Shown here: positions 1 through 6,602 of the stretch, piece after piece
Position numbering within the stretch: position 1 is the stretch's first letter
How the letters are laid out: every line of letters begins with the position of its first letter
NCBI GenBank assembly: GCA_044507115.1
Contig: JBIQJZ010000122.1
Location: 1-11,906 of the forward strand
DNA length: 11,906 nucleotides
Direction: 5' to 3'
Source of the DNA: Chryseosolibacter sp044507115
GTDB taxonomy: Bacteria; Bacteroidota; Bacteroidia; Cytophagales; Cyclobacteriaceae
Program-made: the position numbers and the translations under genes
Notes under the pieces: model-generated
What the model saw: the letters and a program-made list of their open reading frames with translations, nothing else
Told to the model about the DNA's origin: nothing
Database searches by the model: none

Positions 1-330
1 GTTCGATTCCACCATCCGCATCAGTGACTCATCGAGATAGTACTCAGCTGCCGCAGATATTGAAATAGTGAGATCTTGTCTGCGAAGGTGGTGTTGTAAT
101 TCCTGAAGACTGGACAAAATTATTTCCGGTGTGTTCCGATATGCATCACTCATCACGTGTGGCGTCGTAATGATTTGCGTATACCCCATGTCAATGAAGG
201 ATCGGACGATCACTTCTGCCTCCTCCAGCGTACTGACACCATCGTCTAACCCGGGAAGCAGATGGGAATGCATGTCCACACGCAAAGTAGCAACATCCTC
301 TCCTCGATTTCTTCTCAGCCAGTTGAACAC
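1..330 (-). CDS. Tyrosine-protein phosphatase, PHP type (CpsB/CapC/YwqE-like), N-terminal part
   Basis: A PHP-fold metal-dependent phosphatase that would dephosphorylate the tyrosine tail of the capsule kinase encoded just before it, resetting the polymerisation/export cycle. The first 110 residues are visible; the family is usually about 250 residues, so the gene is cut by the left edge. The signature is DMHSHLLPGLDDG, with metal-ligand histidines H21 and H23, then TTPHVM with H58 and AAAEYYLD with E96, the expected order of PHP metal ligands. The start is taken as GTG at 330, because the frame is closed by TAG at 337-339 and family members carry a short N-terminal stretch like VFNWLRRNRG before the HxH motif. 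ATG at residue 20 would sit inside that motif and is unlikely. The GTG lies 2 nt after the kinase stop, which suggests coupled translation. PHP-type phosphatases pair with BY-kinases in Firmicutes and Bacteroidota, whereas Proteobacteria mostly use the unrelated Wzb type. Family confidence is high; the symbol is withheld because naming varies. Confidence 0.9.
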   Translation of the reverse strand, partial: MFNWLRRNRGEDVATLRVDMHSHLLPGLDDGVSTLEEAEVIVRSFIDMGYTQIITTPHVMSDAYRNTPEIILSSLQELQHHLRRQDLTISISAAAEYYLDESLMRMVESN

Positions 331-332
331 GT

Positions 333-2648
333 CTATCTAAAAATAGATTTCAGGTTTACAGATTTTCCGTTATTCTCGTAGTACCCGTATCCATACGCTT
401 TCCCTGGCGTAGGCACGGCGTTGAGTATCGTTGTAATGTTATCGAACTTGTTAATGTTGATGATTCGCTGCAGGTTGTGTATGAATTCCTTGCGTGAATA
501 GTTTGCGCGGAAAACGTATAGCGATATATCCGCATTCTTCATCGCCATGATGCCGTCGGTCACCAGCCCCACCGGTGGTGTGTCCAGAATGATAACGTCG
601 TAGTGTTCTTTCAACTCGTTCAGCATTTTCACGAACTGTGTGTTCAAAAGTAGCTCCGAGGGGTTGGGAGGGTGGGGGCCTGCAGGGAGATAGTCGAAGT
701 TCTCAACTGCTGTGGAAATCAGCGATTCGCGCCACGTACTTTTTCCGATCAATATCGTGCTTACTCCTCTGCTATCATCCGTCGATTTGAATGGCGTACT
801 GCCCTTCGCTTTGCGCATATCGAGATCGATGAGAATCACCTTTTTGTCTGACATCGCCATTACGCTTCCCAGATTCATAGCGATGAATGATTTTCCTTCT
901 CCCGAGATTGTAGAGGAGATGGCAATAACTTTCCGCGTGGACGCGACGTTGAAAAAGTCCAGATTGGTGCGCAACGTGCGAATTGACTCACTCAACATGG
1001 ATTTGGGATGCTGCACGGTGTGAAGACCGGCGCCATTCAGGTACGTGGACATGGGTACCGCACCGAGCACGGGCGTGGAGGGCAACTTTTCAAGCTCGTA
1101 CAAACTGGTGATCTTGTTGTTGATGAGGTAGGAGATAGACACAAAGAAGAAGATCACGACCAGACTGGCAACGAGGCCTGTTCCGATGATCATCGCGTTG
1201 TTGGGTGATATCGGCACCGAGGGGAGTGATGCGGGTGAAAGTATCTTGAAATCGGGTGTACTACCCGCCTGGGCGATTTCGAACTCGGATTTCGATTGCA
1301 TTAGGGTCAGGTAGAACTCCTCATACAGTTTGTAGAACCGCTGGTTCTTGGAGAACTCCGTGCTCTTGTCCGGAAGGGAAGCGAACTGCTTTTCGAGGTT
1401 GGTTTTGTGTTGATTCAAGGTTGTCAACTCGTCTTCCCACCCTTTCCGCAAATCCGCTAGCTGAAGCAGTGTCCGCGTGCGAAGCGCGCTGATGTCCTGT
1501 TCCTTCTGACGGTACGCGAACGTGACCTCCTTATACGACAGTTTTAGGCGCTCCTGTTCCTTTTCCAGTTCGGAGAGAGCATCGATTTGTTGAATGACGC
1601 GTTCGGGAAGTTGAACCCGTACAGCAGGAGGGAATCGTTCCCCTGCCCGCAGGTTAGCGATCAGCACGTCCACCTCCTTGATCCGCCGGCTGTATTCATA
1701 ACGCTGCGAGTCGATCTGGTTTAACGCTTCAATTGTTCTTCTCAGGTCTTCGTCGAGATTGTGTGTCTTGTTGGCGAGTGTGAAGTTTTCGAAATAGTCT
1801 TCGAAGTCTTCCATTCTTTTTTCAATGTTGCTGAGTTCCCGGCCGATCCATTCGATCTTTTGTTTGTTCGCCTGATTTTTCTGCTCGTTGCTGTACTGCA
1901 GGTAGATCGTATCAATCTTGCTGAGTACGTATTTTGCCTGGAACGGATTGTAGTCGCGAAACGACACCCTTACCGTATTCGCATTGAAGTTCAGGGGCTC
2001 AGCCGTGAGACTTCTGGACAGGTCGGTGAGGAGCACGTCCCGGCTCCGGATCATTAAAAAGTATCCGATTTCATCACCGCTGCGGAATGCATCATTGCGT
2101 GCCAGGATCAAGTCGAGGTCTCTGATCCTGACGAGTTTGTTGTATGATCCGCGTACCTTCTCCTGGTCGTCGATAGACAGCTCGAAACTTTCAGGCGATG
2201 TTTCGCGAAAGCCAATTCGTGTATTGTAGAGCGAATGGCTCTTGCTGTAGTACGTGACGACGGCGGGGGCACTGCTGCGGTACAGTTCTTCGTTCAACAG
2301 CCTACCTACGCTGAAGAAGCGAGCTTCAAAATCAACTTCGTCGAGTACGCGATTGAGAAAGAGTTTGGACTTGATGATCTCAATCTCGCCGGACAAATGG
2401 TTCAGGTTCTGGTCTTCGGCAATGTTTGTGATGCCGAGGTCCAACGCGTCTTTCTTGATATCGAGTTTAAGGATCGACTCCGATTCATACAGATTTTTGG
2501 TGTAGCGGATATAGAGCGCAGCAACCGCATTAATGGTCAGGAAGATCAGCACGATCCAATACCAGTTGGTTCGAACGACGATCTTAAGCTTGTTAAAATC
2601 AATATTGTCGCTCGCAGTAGTGGGCCGTATCGCTGCGGGGTCCTGCAT
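333..2648 (-). CDS. Wzc-like exopolysaccharide chain-length regulator and BY-type tyrosine kinase
   Basis: Inner-membrane polysaccharide co-polymerase with a cytoplasmic tyrosine autokinase domain; the family controls capsule/EPS polymer length and export with a Wza partner. At 771 residues it is a full-length one-piece Wzc. Order: cytoplasmic N-terminus; TM1 about residues 30-47; a long periplasmic region with Wzz/GNVR character and predicted coiled coil about 250-440; the Wzz-like proline motif SLPSVPISPNN about 474-484; TM2 about 484-509; then the kinase domain. Kinase motifs: ESIRTLRTNLDFF before the domain, Walker A SGEGKS (582-587), Walker A' VILIDLDMRK (D608, D610) and Walker B VIILDTPP (685-692). 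The C-terminus carries a tyrosine cluster YGYGYY (Y752, Y754, Y756, Y757), the expected autophosphorylation site. ATG at 2648 overlaps the stop of the upstream export gene as TAATG. The phosphatase gene follows after 2 nt. It is very unlikely to be anything else. Confidence 0.96.
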   Translation of the reverse strand: MQDPAAIRPTTASDNIDFNKLKIVVRTNWYWIVLIFLTINAVAALYIRYTKNLYESESILKLDIKKDALDLGITNIAEDQNLNHLSGEIEIIKSKLFLNRVLDEVDFEARFFSVGRLLNEELYRSSAPAVVTYYSKSHSLYNTRIGFRETSPESFELSIDDQEKVRGSYNKLVRIRDLDLILARNDAFRSGDEIGYFLMIRSRDVLLTDLSRSLTAEPLNFNANTVRVSFRDYNPFQAKYVLSKIDTIYLQYSNEQKNQANKQKIEWIGRELSNIEKRMEDFEDYFENFTLANKTHNLDEDLRRTIEALNQIDSQRYEYSRRIKEVDVLIANLRAGERFPPAVRVQLPERVIQQIDALSELEKEQERLKLSYKEVTFAYRQKEQDISALRTRTLLQLADLRKGWEDELTTLNQHKTNLEKQFASLPDKSTEFSKNQRFYKLYEEFYLTLMQSKSEFEIAQAGSTPDFKILSPASLPSVPISPNNAMIIGTGLVASLVVIFFFVSISYLINNKITSLYELEKLPSTPVLGAVPMSTYLNGAGLHTVQHPKSMLSESIRTLRTNLDFFNVASTRKVIAISSTISGEGKSFIAMNLGSVMAMSDKKVILIDLDMRKAKGSTPFKSTDDSRGVSTILIGKSTWRESLISTAVENFDYLPAGPHPPNPSELLLNTQFVKMLNELKEHYDVIILDTPPVGLVTDGIMAMKNADISLYVFRANYSRKEFIHNLQRIININKFDNITTILNAVPTPGKAYGYGYYENNGKSVNLKSIFR

Positions 2649-3400
2649 TACTGGGATATTACAAAAATCAATGTCGCGAGGCTGGAGATCACACTGATCA
2701 TCGGAGCGTAGTCGCGCATTCCCTCGATGAATGGTCTGCGCACAGGTTCGACGTAGACGATATCTCCGGGTTGCATGACCAGATTTCCTCGCTGGTACCC
2801 GGCAAAGGTACTAAAGTCAACCACCATTACTGCGTCGCCGCGGATAACGCGAATGTTGTTCGCTCTCCCGTCGGCACCGATTCCTTCCGCCAGGGCCAAT
2901 ACCTCGGTGAGACGCATGTTCTCGTTCGAGAGCGGGATGACTTTGCCCCCTGGCGAACCCAGGACGACAACGCGCTTGTTCGTGAACCCGAGCACGACGA
3001 AGGCATCGTGATAGAATCGATCGTACTCCTTACCCAGCATTTCCTGTGCTTGTCTCAGTGTGAGGCCTTCGATATTGATAGGATCAATCAATGGGAATCG
3101 AGTTATGCCGTCGACGTTGACAAGGTATGAGGTTGGCGTTGCCGGCAGGGTTGATGACTGGTCGCTGAACGATTCGCGATTTGGGTCGATGATTTTTTCA
3201 CCCTGGTTAGTGTACACGCTAAGTGTCAGCAGGTCATTGGCGCGGATGACGTAGTTGCTCTCGGCCTCCCGGGTTTTCTGTTCCAAGTTCGCGGCATCCA
3301 CCTGGAAGAGGATGTTCTGGCGGTAGCTGCCGCAGGAGGCCAGCAATACACCCGTCAATAGCAGAAGGGGGGCATATCGGGATATCAATGGGCTAGGCAA
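2648..3400 (-). CDS. Wza-like polysaccharide export lipoprotein (Poly_export plus SLBB)
   Basis: Probable outer-membrane export component working with the Wzc-like kinase encoded next. The N-terminus is a lipoprotein signal: hydrophobic LLLLTGVLLASC with lipobox LASC, so Cys23 would be lipidated. The Poly_export (PES) domain spans about residues 50-138 (starting YVIRANDLLTLSVYT), followed by one SLBB-type domain about 142-205 (VVVLGSPGGKV, LTEVLALAEGIGADGRAN) and the typical PGDIVYVEP at 211-219. A C-terminal hydrophobic helix (about 230-249) ends the protein. At 250 residues it is much shorter than E. coli Wza (about 380), consistent with the compact Bacteroidota type with fewer SLBB repeats. 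No ATG is available near the start: TTG at 3400, 2 nt after the stop of the epimerase gene, gives the length used here. TTG at 3388 would give a signal peptide beginning MISRYAP and is equally believable. The stop overlaps the kinase ATG by 1 nt. Confidence 0.93.
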   Translation of the reverse strand: MPSPLISRYAPLLLLTGVLLASCGSYRQNILFQVDAANLEQKTREAESNYVIRANDLLTLSVYTNQGEKIIDPNRESFSDQSSTLPATPTSYLVNVDGITRFPLIDPINIEGLTLRQAQEMLGKEYDRFYHDAFVVLGFTNKRVVVLGSPGGKVIPLSNENMRLTEVLALAEGIGADGRANNIRVIRGDAVMVVDFSTFAGYQRGNLVMQPGDIVYVEPVRRPFIEGMRDYAPMISVISSLATLIFVISQ

Positions 3401-3402
3401 AT

Positions 3403-3957
3403 TCAGTTCCGTGAAATTACTGAATTTCTCAGTAATTCCTCGAAAGTGGGTAGAAGCTGATCTTTCTCCGAGACGATGGGATTCTTAACCGGCCATTTGA
3501 TATCGAGTTTGGGGTCATTCCAGAGGATCCCCGACTCACTTGGTTTATCAAATACGTTTGAGCACTTGTAGAAGAAGATGCTGTCTTCCAACGCGGCAAA
3601 GCCGTGCGCGAAGCCTTCTGGAACAAGCAGCATGTTTTTTCGCTTGGCGTCAAGTTGACATTCGTACACCTGTCCGAAGGTTGGCGAACCGGTCCTAAGA
3701 TCGACTACAACGTCGAGCACGCTGCCGCTGATCACGGTTGCCAGTTTAGCTTGAGCGTAGGGTGGCCGTTGGAAATGCAGGCCGCGAACGACGCCTTTTC
3801 TTGAGAAGGACATGTTCTCCTGTGCGATCTTCATATCGATCCCCAGGTCTTTTAGAACGGACTCTTTGTAGAACTCGTAGAACCAGCCGCGGCTGTCGCT
3901 GAACACTTTGGGAATTAATTCGACAAGTCCGGCAATTCCAGTCTCCTTTAACTGCAT
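3403..3957 (-). CDS. rfbC: dTDP-4-dehydrorhamnose 3,5-epimerase-like protein (RmlC/RfbC family)
   Basis: Cupin-fold epimerase family that converts dTDP-4-keto-6-deoxyglucose to dTDP-4-keto-L-rhamnose, the third step of dTDP-rhamnose synthesis. The 184-residue length is the family norm. Motifs by position: SRGWFYEFY (22-30), GVVRGLHFQ with the catalytic-type His61, PYAQAKL with Lys71, GSVLDVVVDLRTGSPTFG (78-95), PEGFAHGF with His118, YKCSN with Tyr130, the usual general-acid position, and WNDPKLDIKWP near the C-terminus. All key family residues I can recall are present, so it should be active. It lies 13 nt after the glycosyltransferase stop and 2 nt before the export gene. No rmlA, rmlB or rmlD partner is in the window, so the exact product cannot be fixed: the same fold includes other dTDP-sugar 3- or 3,5-epimerases. 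ATG at 3957 is well placed. Confidence 0.92.
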   Translation of the reverse strand: MQLKETGIAGLVELIPKVFSDSRGWFYEFYKESVLKDLGIDMKIAQENMSFSRKGVVRGLHFQRPPYAQAKLATVISGSVLDVVVDLRTGSPTFGQVYECQLDAKRKNMLLVPEGFAHGFAALEDSIFFYKCSNVFDKPSESGILWNDPKLDIKWPVKNPIVSEKDQLLPTFEELLRNSVISRN

Positions 3958-3970
3958 GTGAGGTGTGGAT

Positions 3971-5089
3971 TTAGGAAGCGCGTTTGAGGTTGAATGCTTC
4001 TAGCGCGCGAAGATACTTGTTTATCACAAGATTTTCGTTGTATTCCTGTTCCATTTTTCTCCTGCCGTTCTGACCAAATTCTGCGAGTTTGTCGTCTGCA
4101 CATGACGCAAGATTTCTCATCTTCGCGGCCAAGTCATCCGAATCTTTCATCCTGCAGAGGAATCCATTGTAGTTGTCGACTACGACGTGGTTGCATCCGG
4201 GTACGTCGGTGGCGATAATGGGTTTCGCGGAGCTTGCGGCTTCCAGCAGTGTGCGGGGTGTTCCCTCCCGGTACGACGGAAGCACGATGCAATCTGCATT
4301 CCGGATAAACGCTCGAACATCGAGCGTTGTGCCGAGATACTCGATCGTCTCGTTCCGAATCCACTCGCCGACGATTTTGGCTTTGATGCCGCGTTTGTGT
4401 TCGGGGTCCATGGCGCCGAGGATCTGAAATCGGGCGTGGAACCCGGACCGGCGAAGCATCTTCACTGCCTCAATGAAATCAAGAATGCCCTTGTCGGTAA
4501 TAAGGCGCGATATCAACAGGAATGTAAAATCCGGATTGCGCTTAAATGGCACGGGTTGAAATTTTTCAAGGTCAATGCCTGAGCCCGGGACAAGGTCGAC
4601 GACCTCGGGTCGCACCATTCGGCGCGCGACGAAAAGCTTCAGATCATCCGGGTTCTGAAAGAACACCTTGTTGGCAAAGCGGAAGCTGATTTTATACAGC
4701 GCGATCGCAATCGCCGATACGAGGTTGTCTTTGAGGAATACCGTGCCGAGTCCACACACGTTGTTGATTACCGGTATTCGCAACATTGCTGCCGCAAGCG
4801 TTCCGTAGATGTTGGGTTTAATCGTGTAGTGCAGGATGATATCCGGCTTGATACGCCGGTAGATCAGGTACAGCTCAAGGATCAGCGCTGAATCCTTCAC
4901 AGGATTGGCCCCACGGCTGTCCATTCTTACGTTGTGGTGAATAACTCCCGCCTGCCGAAGCAACGGCGTGAATTCATCTTTGGGGGCGATTGTGTGCACT
5001 TCGTGTCCCTCGGACAGAAGTGTGCGCACGAGACTCATCCTGAAATTATATATATTCCAGGACGTGTTCAGGACGACAGCAATTCTCAT
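3971..5089 (-). CDS. Glycosyltransferase family 4 (GT-B fold), probable EPS glycosyltransferase
   Basis: Cytoplasmic or membrane-associated GT-B retaining glycosyltransferase that would add a sugar from a nucleotide donor to the lipid-linked EPS repeat unit; donor and acceptor cannot be told from sequence. At 372 residues it has normal GT4 length. The N-terminal acceptor domain starts MRIAVVLNTSWNIYNFR and includes KPDIILHYTIKPNIYG and INNVCGLGTVF, typical of the CapM/PglA-like branch. The C-terminal donor domain (Glycos_transf_1) includes FTFLLISRLITDKGILDF, then PSYREGTPRTLLEAAS with the E-x7-E pair E275/E283, and PIIATDVPGCNHVV. It is the first gene of the minus-strand operon, about 75 nt downstream of the inferred transcription start. 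ATG at 5089 fits the conserved start of the family. The next gene begins 13 nt after its stop. Confidence 0.93.
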   Translation of the reverse strand: MRIAVVLNTSWNIYNFRMSLVRTLLSEGHEVHTIAPKDEFTPLLRQAGVIHHNVRMDSRGANPVKDSALILELYLIYRRIKPDIILHYTIKPNIYGTLAAAMLRIPVINNVCGLGTVFLKDNLVSAIAIALYKISFRFANKVFFQNPDDLKLFVARRMVRPEVVDLVPGSGIDLEKFQPVPFKRNPDFTFLLISRLITDKGILDFIEAVKMLRRSGFHARFQILGAMDPEHKRGIKAKIVGEWIRNETIEYLGTTLDVRAFIRNADCIVLPSYREGTPRTLLEAASSAKPIIATDVPGCNHVVVDNYNGFLCRMKDSDDLAAKMRNLASCADDKLAEFGQNGRRKMEQEYNENLVINKYLRALEAFNLKRAS

Positions 5090-5160
5090 TCAGGGCTTAT
5101 TGTTATGAGAATTCACGTGCCTCAATTCGTCTAGCTAGCGAGAATGAAGGTTGACTTGAA

Positions 5161-5181
5161 TCTTATCAATCAAAGATAAGA
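5161..5181. promoter_or_regulatory. Inverted repeat across the -7 box, candidate operator
   Basis: The sequence TCTTATC (5161-5167), 7-nt centre, GATAAGA (5175-5181) is a perfect 7-bp dyad with a 21-bp footprint. It covers the whole -7 element (5171-5178) of the minus-strand promoter and the expected start point near 5164. A bound regulator there would block transcription of the EPS operon, and it also lies 75 bp upstream of hflX. As RNA it would be a weak AT-rich hairpin with no T tract, so a DNA operator fits better than a terminator. A 7-bp dyad can occur by chance, so the call is tentative. Confidence 0.4.
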
Positions 5182-5200
5182 AAAATTGCGAGGTGCAAAA
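5171..5200 (-). promoter_or_regulatory. Bacteroidota-type promoter for the EPS operon
   Basis: On the minus strand the sequence reads TTTTG (5200-5196), 17 nt, then TATCTTTG (5178-5171). This is a perfect match to the primary-sigma consensus known for Bacteroidota (TTG at -33, TAnnTTTG at -7, spacer about 17-23). Transcription would start near 5164, leaving a leader of about 75 nt before the glycosyltransferase ATG at 5089. It is the only such perfect match I found in this divergent intergenic region. Location and orientation support its use; activity is inferred. Confidence 0.72.
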
Positions 5201-5255
5201 CCAGGAACGGAAATATTACGTTAAGATTTTTTTATTCTAAGTTTCGGGAAAAAAT

Positions 5256-6446
5256 ATGGGGGAAGAATTGAACAGTGCCGTGTTAGTTGCGCTCGGGGGA
5301 AGCCGGGAGGCGGAGTTGACGAGCGAACATCTTGATGAACTCGCTTTTCTGGCAGAGACGGCAGGCATCAAAACGGTTCGGCGTTTTGTCCAAAGTCTTC
5401 AACAACCAGATCCGCGCTCATTTGTCGGCAAGGGAAAGCTTGCCGAGATCAAGGCCTACATTACTGAGAATAGCGTCCGGAATGTCATCTTTGATGATGA
5501 CCTGAGTCCGTCACAATTGCGAAACATCGAGCGGGAATTGAACCCCAAAGATACGCCAGAGGAAGAACAGGTGAAGGTTTACGACCGAAGCCTCCTCATC
5601 CTCGATATCTTTCTTTGGCGAGCTCAGACTGCGCAGGCGAAGACTCAGGTTGAACTCGCCAGGTATCAGTACCTTTTGCCGCGCCTGACGCGACTGTGGA
5701 CGCACCTTGAGCGCCAGCGCGGGGGAACCGGAACGCGCGGCGGTGCCGGGGAACGCGAGATCGAAACAGACCGCCGGATCATTCGCAACCAAATCTCCAT
5801 CTTAAAAGATAAACTTGAGAAGATCGAGAAACAACGCACGACGCAGCGCAAGTCACGCAGCAACATCGTTCGCGTGGCATTGGTTGGATATACCAACGTC
5901 GGCAAGTCGACGTTAATGAACCTTTTGTCGAAGTCCGAAGTCCTTGCCGAGGATAAACTCTTTGCCACTGTCGACGCCACCGTGCGCAAGGTTTCACTTG
6001 GATCGATTCCGTTCCTGTTATCGGACACTGTCGGATTCATCCGCAAGTTGCCTCACCACCTGATCGAGTCTTTTAAGTCAACGCTCGACGAAGTGCGCGA
6101 GGCTGATATTCTTGTCCACGTCGTGGATGTCGCGCACCCGTTCCACGACAACCAGATAGAGGTCGTCACACGCACGCTGTCGGAAATCGGGGCTGCCGAT
6201 ATCCCGACAATACTGGTCTTGAACAAGATCGACTTGTACCGGGAATTGCAACCGGAAGTCGACCCGGAGCAGTTGAAAAGGCACTACGGCGCTCATGCTT
6301 TCAGAGACATCGTTCTGGTGTCGGCCACCAACAGAGAGAACATCGAAGGTCTCAAGGATGCCTTGTACAAGGAAGTGAAGAAAAAACACCTGACGATCTA
6401 TCCGAATTATCTCGCTCCTGTTGATGAGCATGAACAGACATCCTGA
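5256..6446 (+). CDS. hflX: GTPase HflX
   Basis: Ribosome-associated GTPase of the TRAFAC/Obg-HflX branch; HflX binds 50S subunits and splits stalled or hibernating 70S ribosomes after stress. The 396 residues cover all expected parts. The N-terminal HflX domain (about 1-150) includes FVGKGKLAEIKAYI and the helical LLPRLTRLWTHLERQR. A glycine-rich linker (156-174) ends in EIETDRR, followed by a helical segment. The G domain runs from about residue 204, with G1 GYTNVGKST (211-219), G3 DTVG (257-260), FIRKLPHHLIESF (261-273), G4 NKID (323-326) and G5 SAT (356-358). The linker reads RGGAGERE rather than the common RGPGET. ATG at 5256 is used; a poor match to a Bacteroidota promoter (TTA-N19-TAAGTTTC, 5216-5245) lies just before it. 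The gene is divergent from the EPS operon, and the downstream esterase frame follows in the same reading frame after its TGA. Confidence 0.96.
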   Translation: MGEELNSAVLVALGGSREAELTSEHLDELAFLAETAGIKTVRRFVQSLQQPDPRSFVGKGKLAEIKAYITENSVRNVIFDDDLSPSQLRNIERELNPKDTPEEEQVKVYDRSLLILDIFLWRAQTAQAKTQVELARYQYLLPRLTRLWTHLERQRGGTGTRGGAGEREIETDRRIIRNQISILKDKLEKIEKQRTTQRKSRSNIVRVALVGYTNVGKSTLMNLLSKSEVLAEDKLFATVDATVRKVSLGSIPFLLSDTVGFIRKLPHHLIESFKSTLDEVREADILVHVVDVAHPFHDNQIEVVTRTLSEIGAADIPTILVLNKIDLYRELQPEVDPEQLKRHYGAHAFRDIVLVSATNRENIEGLKDALYKEVKKKHLTIYPNYLAPVDEHEQTS

Positions 6447-6602
6447 TTGAATTGCTCGCGGGAGGAGCATTTTGCGCAAAAACGTTCGCTTCATTTGCAA
6501 TTCCACGGCGAGGATCGGCTTTTTTTCTACTTTGGTGGAAGCATCTGGTCCCTTCCTGCGCGGTGCGGGCGGGGCAGTGGAAGAATCGTCAACCCCATCA
6601 CC
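6447..6602 (+). other. Spacer between hflX and the esterase, open in frame
   Basis: A 156-nt stretch with no recognised gene. It continues the hflX frame after its TGA without another stop into the esterase frame. It holds GGAGGA at 6461-6466, a good ribosome-site match 5 nt before a TTG (6472), and a perfect 12-bp palindrome TTTTGCGCAAAA (6470-6481). No terminator with a clear GC stem and T tract is visible, so hflX and the three downstream genes could share a transcript. Confidence 0.45.

Noticed and set aside
2235..2711. 158-codon plus-strand frame inside the kinase/export genes
   Set aside because: It is antisense to the N-terminus of the Wzc-like kinase and crosses the TAATG junction; no domain and no promoter.
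5216..5245. TTA-N19-TAAGTTTC as an hflX promoter
   Set aside because: Two mismatches to the Bacteroidota consensus, and it would leave only a few bases of leader before ATG 5256. Too weak to call.
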